Assembly (NCBI GenBank): GCA_029261965.1
Contig: JAJDAH010000240.1
Span: 1-60,583, forward strand
Source of the DNA: Polyangiaceae bacterium
GTDB taxonomy: Bacteria > Myxococcota_A > Polyangia > Polyangiales > Polyangiaceae
Direction: 5' to 3'
DNA length: 60,583 bases
Shown here: positions 34,601-41,753 of the stretch, in pieces
How positions within the stretch are numbered: the first letter of the stretch is position 1
How the letters are laid out: every line of letters begins with the position of its first letter
The notes under the pieces: model-generated
Databases searched by the model: none
What the model was told of the DNA's origin: nothing
What the model saw: only the letters and a program-made list of their open reading frames with translations
Made by a program: the position numbers and the translations under genes

Positions 34601-36789
34601 AGCTCGCCGGCCGCGGCAAGACGCTGGTCAATCGCCACCAGTGGCAAATGCTCGTTGGCGCACTCGAGCTGGCCCAGGCCTACGCCGACGACATCGAGCG
34701 GCTCGACGTGCTCCCGCTGATTCGCTCGGATAGGAAAGTCGAAAACCGCGACGCATTGTCCGCCGAGCTCGACGAGCTGAGCGAGCAGTGGCTGGTGAAT
34801 CAGCGGCACCTGTTGGGTCGCGCGAAACTCGCGCTCTCCCTGTCGGGCTTTCAGCACCGACTCGCGACGATCGCAGGACGAGAACGCGAAGCCATCGCAC
34901 TCGGAATCAAGAACGGCGCGTTGAGCGAGTGCGTACAGCTGATGGAAACCCTGCGAACGTTCCGCAGCGAGCTCGAAAAGGGTGCGGACGCGACCCGGGT
35001 CCAGATCCACATCGACTTCAAGAACCAGTTCGACCCCAAACCCATCATCGACGACCTGGTGCGAGAATGCAGCGACAGCACCGACGAGCTTCCCGAATCC
35101 ATCCACACTCTGACCGACGAGGGGATTCTCGCGCTCGAAGAGGGGCGCACCGATGGCCTCGGCACGATGGATTTGCCGGTTCGACGGCTCGTGCAGTTCC
35201 TCGTCGAAACCGAGCTCATAGGTGGCGTGCAGGAAGCCCTGGCGAGCGTGCCCCAGCTCGAGCAGCAAGCCACCGGGGTCGCACAGGACGTCATCCGACT
35301 GGTGACGTTTCAGATCAGCGAGCTCGACGGAGGCAGTGATCTCTCGCCGGCAGAGTTCGCCGAGCACATGGTGCCCGTCGTGGACAACGGCATCGAGCGA
35401 TTGCGGGGACAGATAGAGAAACTGTCGGCGATTACCCCAACGCTACAGGAAACCGTCGACGAAAAGCTCCACCTCGTCGTGGACGGCTCGAATGCCTACG
35501 ACCTCTCCACCGCGAGTGACAAGCTCGAACAGCACATCCGTGTGCACCAAGGGAAAAGAGCAGTTTCCGGAGCGCGGGGTTTCCTTCGCCGCGGCGCCAA
35601 GACGGTGCGGAGCGCGATGGTGCGCGCGCTCTACGGTCGAAGTGCTGGCGTGCTGCTGGCTCGCGAACGCCAAGCCGCAGCACGGACTGGCGACGACAGA
35701 GTCGTCGACCGCGTGTCGTCCTTGGTGCAAAACAACAGTCCGCGCCCCGAGGTCCTCGAGCACCTGCCGTTCTACTATCGGCAGTTGTTTTTCGGACAAT
35801 CTGCCATCAACGACACTTTCTGGGTCGACCGCGAAGCACAGCTCGCCAAGGCAAAACGTGCGATCGCGAGCTTCCGCCGTGGGGCGAGCGGTGCCGTCTT
35901 CGTCATCGGCGAGAGACTGAGCGGAAAGAGCGTGCTCGTTCAAAGGGTGACGACCGAGCTCCTGGAGAAACGTCCCGTGTACCGGGTTCATGCTCCACCC
36001 GGTGGCTCCATCGACCTGACGGCGTTCCATCGAGCGCTCCGCAAGGCGCTCGAGCTCGACGGCGAGATACCCGAGCTGTTCAGCGCGCTCCCCGAAGGTG
36101 CCGTCATCGTGCTCGACGACCTCCAGATGTGGTGGGAACGAAGCCCCGCGGGCCTCGAAGTGATTCAGCAGGTGCTGAATCTGATTGAAAGATACGGCAA
36201 ACGGACGCTCTTCGTCATGGCGCTGGGGACTCAGCCGTTTCACTTCATCAGTCGCCTCCTGCCGCTTGCGGACAGTGCATTGGCCATCTTGGACTGCACA
36301 CCGATGCCGGCAGAGGCGCTGAAGTCGATCGTCACGCTGCGCCACGCCTCGACTGGGCTGAAGTTCGAGTTCGAATCGAAGAGCGAAGACGAGCTCGGCG
36401 ATTGGCGGCTCGCCCGTCTCTTCTCTGACTATTTCGAGTATTCCGGTGGCGTAGTCGGTGTCGCCCTGCGCGCTTGGATCCACCGCATCCGCCGTCTGCG
36501 CGACGACTCGCTCGAAATCGAGCGACCGGATGCTGCGGGTTGGGAAGCCATCGACGCGCTGGGGACCGAGCGCGTCGCCATGTTGCTCGAGCTCGTCCTG
36601 CACAAGCAGCTCAGTCTGACGCGCCTCCGACGCATCACTGGATTCGAGAACCGCGACCTGAGGCGAGAAATCGACGCACTCATTCGCATGGGTTTGGTCG
36701 TGGAAAGCCGACAGCGGGTCGTCGAGATCAACCCCGACATCTGTCACATCGTGCACAGTCGTTTCTCGAAGCGGGGGTTGATCGCATGA
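31657..36789 (+). CDS. SLC12-type cation-chloride cotransporter fused to helical region and P-loop ATPase
   Basis: A 1710-residue protein. The first 425 residues are an APC-superfamily transporter of the SLC12 (Na-K-Cl cotransporter) type: FGTFGGVFTPSILTILGVIMYLRLPW at the first helix (quoted in part), GAGGPYYIVSRSLG, FPAVTGFTAGVNMSGDLRNP and GSILGAPRILQALSSD. A cytosolic SLC12 C-domain follows (about 435-740: WRPNILLFR, DNLRTTMRRILKESRVEATL). Residues about 750-1390 are long helices of no known family. A P-loop ATPase (Walker A GERLSGKS 1418-1425, Walker B IVLDDLQ with Asp1487-1488) and a winged-helix-like end (LTRLRRITGFENRDLRREID) complete it. It starts with GTG. It is inferred to be an NTP-regulated ion cotransporter; its stop overlaps the mscS-like start. 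Confidence 0.88.
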   Translation: MAKDSKFGTFGGVFTPSILTILGVIMYLRLPWVIGNAGLHAALGIILVAHVISVSTGLSISSIATDKNVGAGGPYYIVSRSLGLPIGGTLGVALFIGLCFSTSLYVIGFSESFLSVLEIEATPTAIRICGTVTLVLLTAVTLISTAFAIKTQYIILVLIALSLVSIFMGSSGPAPAPTTPAPSGDGPSIDLMFGIFFPAVTGFTAGVNMSGDLRNPKQSIPRGTMLAIVVGLAVYVSLTVFLALRVPAAMLEDEGVLIQIAWIPALVVAGIWGATLSSGLGSILGAPRILQALSSDAIMPRVFARGHGKTNEPRNALVLAFALAEGGILIAELNAIARIVSMVFLAMYGFLNISCAIESWASPDFRPAFRIPRMVSVVGAVTCVVIMIQLDLPAMLGAITLMVGLFLWLQRKQLQLDAGDAWEGIWSSLIRAGLYRLTHERKQQRNWRPNILLFRAEGSATRPLARFGEALITGNGILTDFELQEGRRRKKEDPDPTPESRETEDERPMGIFRRTLSANDPFEVIGGVCKHYGFAGLEPNTLLLSWSMRANGHESFARLLDEVSGLDFNVLVHSHGEPKPGAEGVDVWWRADAGNIGFALALLRFMTQSSEWEDAPLRFLVVSSDTSNNDNLRTTMRRILKESRVEATLKILNDTFADRSFEDRVRDLSESSSLTIMGLPNETGGFDEEEQERTDKLVRQLGSVLLVRGSSSFEELLPTGREAAVSFLPPFAEDGDAPEKLPELRVSDTPDLARAAGELAAAYQHLVSSFHELCIKKLYGRNVEVVRSIQAAARKHLKVDKALSAANPRRQRTAFNRLQSSFLLDCRNLLDEFEEKQLPDLRSVLEGGIDAFVSDENVVDRSDDPEELVVQRDQSAFEPEEGDSAYVRSFKRRRRLLGWFRREPPSYRIPVAKLRAYYFDRAIRSMVQPTARQFVTDSQQIAIHLGKILNSTRAAPPDEEAGVSLADVLDEQRRQLDEHLEELAGRGKTLVNRHQWQMLVGALELAQAYADDIERLDVLPLIRSDRKVENRDALSAELDELSEQWLVNQRHLLGRAKLALSLSGFQHRLATIAGREREAIALGIKNGALSECVQLMETLRTFRSELEKGADATRVQIHIDFKNQFDPKPIIDDLVRECSDSTDELPESIHTLTDEGILALEEGRTDGLGTMDLPVRRLVQFLVETELIGGVQEALASVPQLEQQATGVAQDVIRLVTFQISELDGGSDLSPAEFAEHMVPVVDNGIERLRGQIEKLSAITPTLQETVDEKLHLVVDGSNAYDLSTASDKLEQHIRVHQGKRAVSGARGFLRRGAKTVRSAMVRALYGRSAGVLLARERQAAARTGDDRVVDRVSSLVQNNSPRPEVLEHLPFYYRQLFFGQSAINDTFWVDREAQLAKAKRAIASFRRGASGAVFVIGERLSGKSVLVQRVTTELLEKRPVYRVHAPPGGSIDLTAFHRALRKALELDGEIPELFSALPEGAVIVLDDLQMWWERSPAGLEVIQQVLNLIERYGKRTLFVMALGTQPFHFISRLLPLADSALAILDCTPMPAEALKSIVTLRHASTGLKFEFESKSEDELGDWRLARLFSDYFEYSGGVVGVALRAWIHRIRRLRDDSLEIERPDAAGWEAIDALGTERVAMLLELVLHKQLSLTRLRRITGFENRDLRREIDALIRMGLVVESRQRVVEINPDICHIVHSRFSKRGLIA

Positions 36790-37505
36790 ACCCGAGCTTC
36801 ATTTCGCTCGGTTTCGGCGTCGTTTGGGTTCTGGCCTGGGGGGTCGCCCTGTACGTCGCCCTACGAGGCGCGCGTTGGGCCGTCGAGCTGCTCCCGTTCA
36901 GTCGCGACCGTCGAGACGCCATCGCGCGCTCGAGCCCCGTCATCGCCACCATTGTGATTTTTCTCTTTGCGATCTTCGCGGCCAGAACGCTCTTCGACGG
37001 TGACGCGCTACCTTTCGCGATGGTGTTGTTGTTCGTCGGCTTCGCCGCCGCTTCCTGGGGTGCGATTCGGGACTTCGTCAGTGGCGTGGTGCTCAAAGCC
37101 GAAGACGTGTGCAACGTCGGCGACGATGTGCGAATCGGCGGCGTCGAGGGGCGCATCTCCAAGCTCGGACTTCGCGCTCTGACGCTGCAAACCCACGAGG
37201 GGGAGACAGCCATCGTTCCTTACGCGACGATCGCGCGGGAATCGATCGTCAAGACCGAAACGGTGGCCCGCGGCGCTGCTCACGTCTTCGGCGTGCGAAT
37301 CGCCCCGGCGCACTCACCCGCTGCCGCGCGCGCGCTCGTCCGCCGCGCCGCCCTCGGGTCGCACTGGGCATCCATCGTGCGCGAGCCAGAAGTAGCCGCT
37401 GGGCCGGACGGAGAGCTCAAGGTCACGATCTTCGCCCTCGACCTCGACCACGCGCCCGAAGTCGAAGCGGCTGTTCGGCGAGCCGTCGCCGACATGGACC
37501 AGTAG
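36786..37505 (+). CDS. MscS-family small mechanosensitive channel
   Basis: A 239-residue membrane protein. Three hydrophobic helices come first (LGFGVVWVLAWGVALYVAL, IVIFLFAIFAARTLF, FAMVLLFVGFAAASWGAIRDF). The third passes into the MscS pore-lining helix and beta domain: SGVVLKAEDVCNVGDDVRIGG, then GRISKLGLRALTLQTHEGETA and IVPYATIARESIV, which parallel the RPFRxGDxVxxxGxxGxVxxI and IPNxxI blocks of MscS. A shortened alpha/beta C-terminal domain ends it. MscS channels release small osmolytes under membrane tension. The ATG overlaps the SLC12-ATPase stop by 4 nt (ATGA), so the two are translated together. Confidence 0.88.
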   Translation: MNPSFISLGFGVVWVLAWGVALYVALRGARWAVELLPFSRDRRDAIARSSPVIATIVIFLFAIFAARTLFDGDALPFAMVLLFVGFAAASWGAIRDFVSGVVLKAEDVCNVGDDVRIGGVEGRISKLGLRALTLQTHEGETAIVPYATIARESIVKTETVARGAAHVFGVRIAPAHSPAAARALVRRAALGSHWASIVREPEVAAGPDGELKVTIFALDLDHAPEVEAAVRRAVADMDQ

Positions 37506-37567
37506 CGCCCACCCGCGCCCCGGGCCCGGCATGTTCGGTGAGCGCGGAACCTGCTACGAATCGACGC

Positions 37568-38557
37568 ATGCTCGATCTCGCCAGACTGAAAGCGATCAAG
37601 CTGCACAAGAAACCACTCGGGCAACGTCTCGTCGGGCATGTGCTGACGCTCGACTATCTCCTCCCCCGGAAGACGGAGATCGTGCTCGAAGGGACGGAGA
37701 ACATTCCCGCCAAGGGCGGAGTGTTCCTCGCGATGAACCACACGGATCGCTACAACTACTGGCCGCTGCAGTACAAGATGTGGAAGGACGGGCTGCCGTT
37801 CACGGCGACGTGGGTCAAGGGGAAGTACTACGAGAATCCCATGATCGGGGCGTTCATGGATTCCATGAACAACATCCCGTTACCATCCCGCGGCTACGTC
37901 ATCAGCACCGACTTTCGGAACGTGGTCGAACGAGCACCCAGCGACGACGAATACCGGTTGCTGCGCGACCTGGTCGACGGCAAGCGGGCAGCCACGGAGC
38001 CGCTGCCAGAAATCGCGAGCCCCGATCTGTCCAAGTACCTTCTGTCCGGCGGAGCAGCGACGACGGAGACGTTCCTCGAGCGTTTCGACACGCTGTTCTC
38101 ATCGATGATCGCGCAGGTGGTCGAGCTCAACCGGCGCGCCATCGAGGAGCTCGACTTGTCCGTGCTGGTGTTTCCCGAAGGCACGAGGTCCATTCGGCTC
38201 TCGAAGGGCCACAACGGTCTCGCCCAGATGGCGCAGCACCTCGGCGCCCCCATCATTCCCGTCGGGTGCAATGGCAGCGACCGCCTCTACCCGAAGAACT
38301 CGCCCTTCTCCAAGGGAGGGCGGGTCGTCTACCGGATTGGCAAGCCCCTACACGTCGACGGGCCGGAGCTGGGCGCGCACCGTGTTCCAAAAACGGCGCT
38401 GCCATTCACACAAGAAGCGACGAGGCAGCACGGAGACCAATACACGGCGATCACCAGCGTCGTGATGGAGCGAATCCGAGACCTGCTCGACGCCGAGCAC
38501 CTCCCGACGGACGCGGAAGCCGGCGGCGGCGCGCAGGGCATGCAGCGCTTCCTCTAG
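37568..38557 (+). CDS. 1-acyl-glycerol-3-phosphate acyltransferase-like protein (PlsC family)
   Basis: A 329-residue acyltransferase. The acceptor-site motif is a variant of NHxxxxD (AMNHTDRYNYWP), and the substrate-binding VFPEGTRS lies about 140 residues further, separated by a large insertion (about residues 110-190) not found in PlsC. GAPIIPVGCNG follows, as in the family. No transmembrane helix is strong; membrane association is likely peripheral. Phospholipid or other acyl transfer is inferred. The insertion and the absence of an Asp five residues after His make the exact substrate uncertain. It follows the MscS gene by 62 bp and could be co-transcribed. Confidence 0.82.
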   Translation: MLDLARLKAIKLHKKPLGQRLVGHVLTLDYLLPRKTEIVLEGTENIPAKGGVFLAMNHTDRYNYWPLQYKMWKDGLPFTATWVKGKYYENPMIGAFMDSMNNIPLPSRGYVISTDFRNVVERAPSDDEYRLLRDLVDGKRAATEPLPEIASPDLSKYLLSGGAATTETFLERFDTLFSSMIAQVVELNRRAIEELDLSVLVFPEGTRSIRLSKGHNGLAQMAQHLGAPIIPVGCNGSDRLYPKNSPFSKGGRVVYRIGKPLHVDGPELGAHRVPKTALPFTQEATRQHGDQYTAITSVVMERIRDLLDAEHLPTDAEAGGGAQGMQRFL

Positions 38558-38577
38558 AAATGTATATTCGAGGCACG

Positions 38578-39429
38578 ATGCGACTCAATCTTCATGCGGG
38601 CCTCTTCGGCGCAGCCACGACGCTGCTCGCGGCGAGTCCGGCCGGGGCACAAGGCACCGTTCACCGACAGCCGCCTCCGGCTGTGCCCTATGCCGGCCCA
38701 GCCCCCTGTGTGCCGAATTGTCGCGTCGGATTCATGTGCCACCAAGGCCAATGCGTCTCGGCGTGCAACCCCCCCTGCCCTTCGAACCTCGTCTGCGTGG
38801 GCCCCGGGCAGTGCGTCGTTCCCGGCAGCGAGCCGCCTCCCCCCATCGCGTCAGGCGAAATCCACGAGCCGCCGCCTCCGCCGCGGAAGAATTTCACCAA
38901 GCGCACACACACCGCCCTCGGATTTCACCTCGGCTTTTCGGGGGAAGCCGACATTGCAGGGACGAAGTTCGACCCCGAGCCGACGCTCGGAGCCAACTTT
39001 CGGCAGGACGTCCCGGTACATCGCTACGTGCTCCTTGGACCGCTCTTCAACTTTGGAGCCTGGAGACCCGAAGTGGTCGGGCAAGCGCCGGACCGCAATT
39101 TCTACGTCGACATCGACATCTTCATCCGCGCGCGGATCCCGTTCGAGTTCGAGCCCGAAGGCATGCACTTCTACGCTGGCATGCCGGTTGGTTTTACGCT
39201 GAGCATTCTGGGCACGGACGCCTCCGGCGGTTTGGCCGATATCGGTCCAGGCTGGAACATCGGCGTTCTATTCGGAACGGCGGTCTTCTTCTCCAAGACC
39301 TTCGGTCTGTTCGCCGAAGCGGGCTGGGTCCAACACAAGATCAAGCACAACTTCGATCCGGGCCGGGGCGACATCCACCTCGTGCTCCGGCAAGGCGTGT
39401 TCAATACCGGCTTCGTGTTCGGCGGCTGA
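38578..39429 (+). CDS. Secreted Cys-rich / outer-membrane beta-barrel protein
   Basis: A 283-residue protein with a cleavable signal (LLAASPAGAQG). A short Cys-rich knot follows (about residues 40-80: CVPNCRVGFMCHQGQCVSAC and CPSNLVCVGPGQC), then a Pro-rich linker and a C-terminal barrel-like region of alternating strands (HTALGFHLGFSGEADI, YVLLGPLFNFGAW, FYAGMPVGFTLSIL, GPGWNIGVLFGTAVFF, LRQGVFNTGFVFGG). The barrel could be an outer-membrane anchor carrying the Cys knot to the surface. The ATG before RLNLHAG has GAGG upstream; an ATG six codons earlier is less likely. The role is unknown. Confidence 0.78.
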   Translation: MRLNLHAGLFGAATTLLAASPAGAQGTVHRQPPPAVPYAGPAPCVPNCRVGFMCHQGQCVSACNPPCPSNLVCVGPGQCVVPGSEPPPPIASGEIHEPPPPPRKNFTKRTHTALGFHLGFSGEADIAGTKFDPEPTLGANFRQDVPVHRYVLLGPLFNFGAWRPEVVGQAPDRNFYVDIDIFIRARIPFEFEPEGMHFYAGMPVGFTLSILGTDASGGLADIGPGWNIGVLFGTAVFFSKTFGLFAEAGWVQHKIKHNFDPGRGDIHLVLRQGVFNTGFVFGG

Positions 39430-39449
39430 GGTGCACCCGGGGGGGGTGC

Positions 39450-39469
39450 GTGTGGTGCCTTCACCACAC
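39450..39469 (+). terminator. Candidate terminator hairpin
   Basis: Perfect 8-bp inverted repeat GTGTGGTG-cctt-CACCACAC, 20 bp past the stop of the Cys-rich barrel gene. There is no T-tract. Confidence 0.4.
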
Positions 39470-39610
39470 CCGCCTCCAGTCGAGTGGCGCGAATTTGCCA
39501 CGCGACTCGTCCGTCATGGCCGGCACGAGTCGGCATGTTTGACGCTGTTTTCGCTCGGTGCGGGTGACCCCACGGCTTGGCACGAAGCCTGCTCTTAGCG
39601 GGACACGAAC

Positions 39611-40348
39611 ATGAAAAATCTCAGTCAAATCTCCAGTCTCAGTTTCCTTTTGGCGGCAACCTTCGCGACGACAGGGTGCGGCTTCAACCTGGGCGAGGAC
39701 ACCGACGGCGACCTGAGCCGGCTCGAGTTCAGCTACACCGAAGAGTGCCTTCTGGGTTGCTCGCTGCGGCAGCCGATGATGACGGGCTCGACCGAGGAGG
39801 TGCGCGTCACAGGCCACCGCGTGCGCCAAGGCGAAGTCAGCGTCGAATCGTCAGACCCGTCAATCCTGACATTCACCGTCGAGCGGCACTGCCCCGAGCA
39901 AAAGTGCGAAGCTCTCGTCGACGTCACCGCCCACGCGTCGGGCGCCGCCCAGCTCGTCGTGCGGGACCTCGATGGCGATCTGGTGGACCGCATCACCCTA
40001 GAGGTTCACGACCCGGCCTCCTTCGACGTCGAGGCCCGCATCGTGCCCGAGGACGACTTCGTCGCCGCCCCGGAGTTTTCCGTACCGCTGGGTGAAACGC
40101 TGTTCATGCAGGCCGCCGTGTTCGACGCCGACGGCGAGCGCCTGCGAGTGTCGAGCGGACTGCTTTGGACGATCGAGACCCCGGAGGTCGCGCGCTTCAA
40201 CGAGTGGGAGGCGGATCCCGCCGGCAAGGATTTCGTCAATCCGGACGACGACGACATGTCGCTCGAGGGCATCATCGAAGGCGTGGCCACCGTCGCCGTC
40301 AGCGCCGGCAGCATCGACGAACGATTCACCGTGGAAGTCACCAACTGA
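39611..40348 (+). CDS. Lipoprotein with bacterial Ig-like (BIG2-like) domains
   Basis: A 245-residue lipoprotein; the signal ends TTGC, followed by an acidic DTDGD segment that keeps it out of inner-membrane retention (no Asp directly after Cys). Two beta-sandwich-like units carry the BIG2 pattern: VRVTGHRVRQGEVSVESSDPSILTF, then GAAQLVVRDLDGDLVDRITLEV, and a second half with VSSGLLWTIETPEVARF and GIIEGVATVAVSAG. Four Cys occur in the first unit. A surface or periplasmic adhesion or structural role is inferred. It is followed by the SDR gene at 18 bp. Confidence 0.8.
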   Translation: MKNLSQISSLSFLLAATFATTGCGFNLGEDTDGDLSRLEFSYTEECLLGCSLRQPMMTGSTEEVRVTGHRVRQGEVSVESSDPSILTFTVERHCPEQKCEALVDVTAHASGAAQLVVRDLDGDLVDRITLEVHDPASFDVEARIVPEDDFVAAPEFSVPLGETLFMQAAVFDADGERLRVSSGLLWTIETPEVARFNEWEADPAGKDFVNPDDDDMSLEGIIEGVATVAVSAGSIDERFTVEVTN

Positions 40349-40365
40349 CCTGCTAGGAATCGACC

Positions 40366-41097
40366 ATGAGCGACAAGTCGCAAGTGGTCGTGGTCGGTGT
40401 GGGAGCGAGCCGGGGCCTCGGGGCAGCCCTGGCTCGCCGCTTTGCTCGGGAGGGGCATCCCGTCGTTCTCGCCGGGCGCACGGCGACGCGACTCGAAGAA
40501 ATCGCGGCCGAGGTCAGAGCGATCGGGCCCGCGGCCACCGTGGTGCCCACCGATGTGACCAACGACGAGCAGGTCTCGAATCTGTTCGAGACCGCCGACG
40601 AGAACGGTCCCATCGACGCGGTCCTGCACAACGTCGGCAACAACGCGATCATCCCGTTCGCGGACTTGACCGCGAAGAAGTTCGAGCTGTTCTGGCGTAT
40701 CGGGTGCCTCGGCGCATTCCACGTCGCCAAACAAGCGGTGCCACGCATGCTCGCACGGGGTCACGGTTCGCTCATGTTCACGGGCGCTTCGGCGTCGCTC
40801 AGAGGCAAACCCGCTTTCGCCCACTTCGCGGCGGCCAAAGCCGGTCTGCGGAACCTCGCTCAGTCACTCGCCCGCGAGTACGGGCCACAAGGCGTCCACG
40901 TCGCCCATGTCATCGTGGACGGGGTCATCAATGGCGAAGCCGTTCGAAACATCCTGCCGGAGTACGTCGACCGCCTAGGCGAAGAGGGCACACTCGACCC
41001 GGACGCCATTGCCGAGACCTACCTCGCGATCCACCAGCAGCCGCGAAGCGCCTGGACTCACGAAACCGAGGTCCGGCCGTTCAAAGAGTCCTGGTGA
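40366..41097 (+). CDS. Short-chain dehydrogenase/reductase with Tyr-to-Phe active site
   Basis: A 243-residue classical-length SDR: the dinucleotide motif GVGASRGLG (11-19), a HNVGN variant (89-92) of the NNAG motif, and the catalytic Ser region FTGASASLRG. The YxxxK tetrad is FxxxK (Phe154, Lys158) in AFAHFAAAKAG. The general-acid Tyr is therefore missing, as in a known SDR_c10-type subgroup, and redox activity is doubtful unless another residue substitutes. The Shine-Dalgarno TAGGA lies 8 nt before the ATG. No pathway context. Confidence 0.87.
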   Translation: MSDKSQVVVVGVGASRGLGAALARRFAREGHPVVLAGRTATRLEEIAAEVRAIGPAATVVPTDVTNDEQVSNLFETADENGPIDAVLHNVGNNAIIPFADLTAKKFELFWRIGCLGAFHVAKQAVPRMLARGHGSLMFTGASASLRGKPAFAHFAAAKAGLRNLAQSLAREYGPQGVHVAHVIVDGVINGEAVRNILPEYVDRLGEEGTLDPDAIAETYLAIHQQPRSAWTHETEVRPFKESW

Positions 41098-41112
41098 CGG
41101 ACTACCCGGCGG

Positions 41113-41721
41113 TCAGCCCTGTTTACCTTCGATCGTCATCAGCAGAACGCTCGTCGCCACGGCGAGCCGTCGGTCGACCCACCCCTGAGTATCGCCCGTG
41201 AGGTCCATCGTGTGCTTCACGATGAACGGGTTCCACGTGCCGCGCACGAGCGCGACCGGTTGACCACCGAGGGTCATCGTGTAGTTCTGCGGAATGAAGT
41301 TGGCGAGAAACCTGCGCAGCAGGGCCAACGCCATCGAATCCTCCTGGATGAGGCCGACCACTTGGTCGTTGGCGTCGAGGATCTCCCACTCGTCGCGAAG
41401 GATCGACTTCAGACCCTTGCGCCTCAGCGCTCCGAGCTTTTGGTTCATGGTGACGTCGACGACGTCATATGCGGCGGAGAAATCGAGAATCTGTCGTGCC
41501 TTGATGCTCAGAAGAGGTTGCGTGCGGTTGACGTCGGCGTAGACCGTGATGTCTTCTTTCCACTTGAACGCCTTGAGGTGCACGAACAGAAACGGTTGCC
41601 CCTGCGGCGTCTGGATCTCGCATTTGACACCGAGAAAGTTGAAGAAGTTGCGACGGGCGACGTACTCGTTCTGAACGAGCGCAATCGGGTTCTGTCCCAC
41701 CGGCTGTATCGCTTGAGCCAT
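41113..41721 (-). CDS. LURP-one/scramblase-like protein
   Basis: A 202-residue cytosolic protein with the tubby-like beta-barrel signature of the LURP-one/phospholipid scramblase superfamily: LLSIKARQILDFSAAYDVVD, then GALRRKGLKSILRDEWEILD and VGLIQEDSMALALLRRF. These strings show the repeated strand-turn pattern and a central hydrophobic helix at the end (VATSVLLMTIEG). Family members bind membrane lipids; bacterial functions are unknown. It starts at an ATG with a GGAAGGAA site and lies 32 bp after the IgGFc-binding-like lipoprotein gene, on the same strand. Confidence 0.78.
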   Translation of the reverse strand: MAQAIQPVGQNPIALVQNEYVARRNFFNFLGVKCEIQTPQGQPFLFVHLKAFKWKEDITVYADVNRTQPLLSIKARQILDFSAAYDVVDVTMNQKLGALRRKGLKSILRDEWEILDANDQVVGLIQEDSMALALLRRFLANFIPQNYTMTLGGQPVALVRGTWNPFIVKHTMDLTGDTQGWVDRRLAVATSVLLMTIEGKQG

Positions 41722-41753
41722 TCGACGTTCCTTCCACCTGCTGGGTGGACAGA

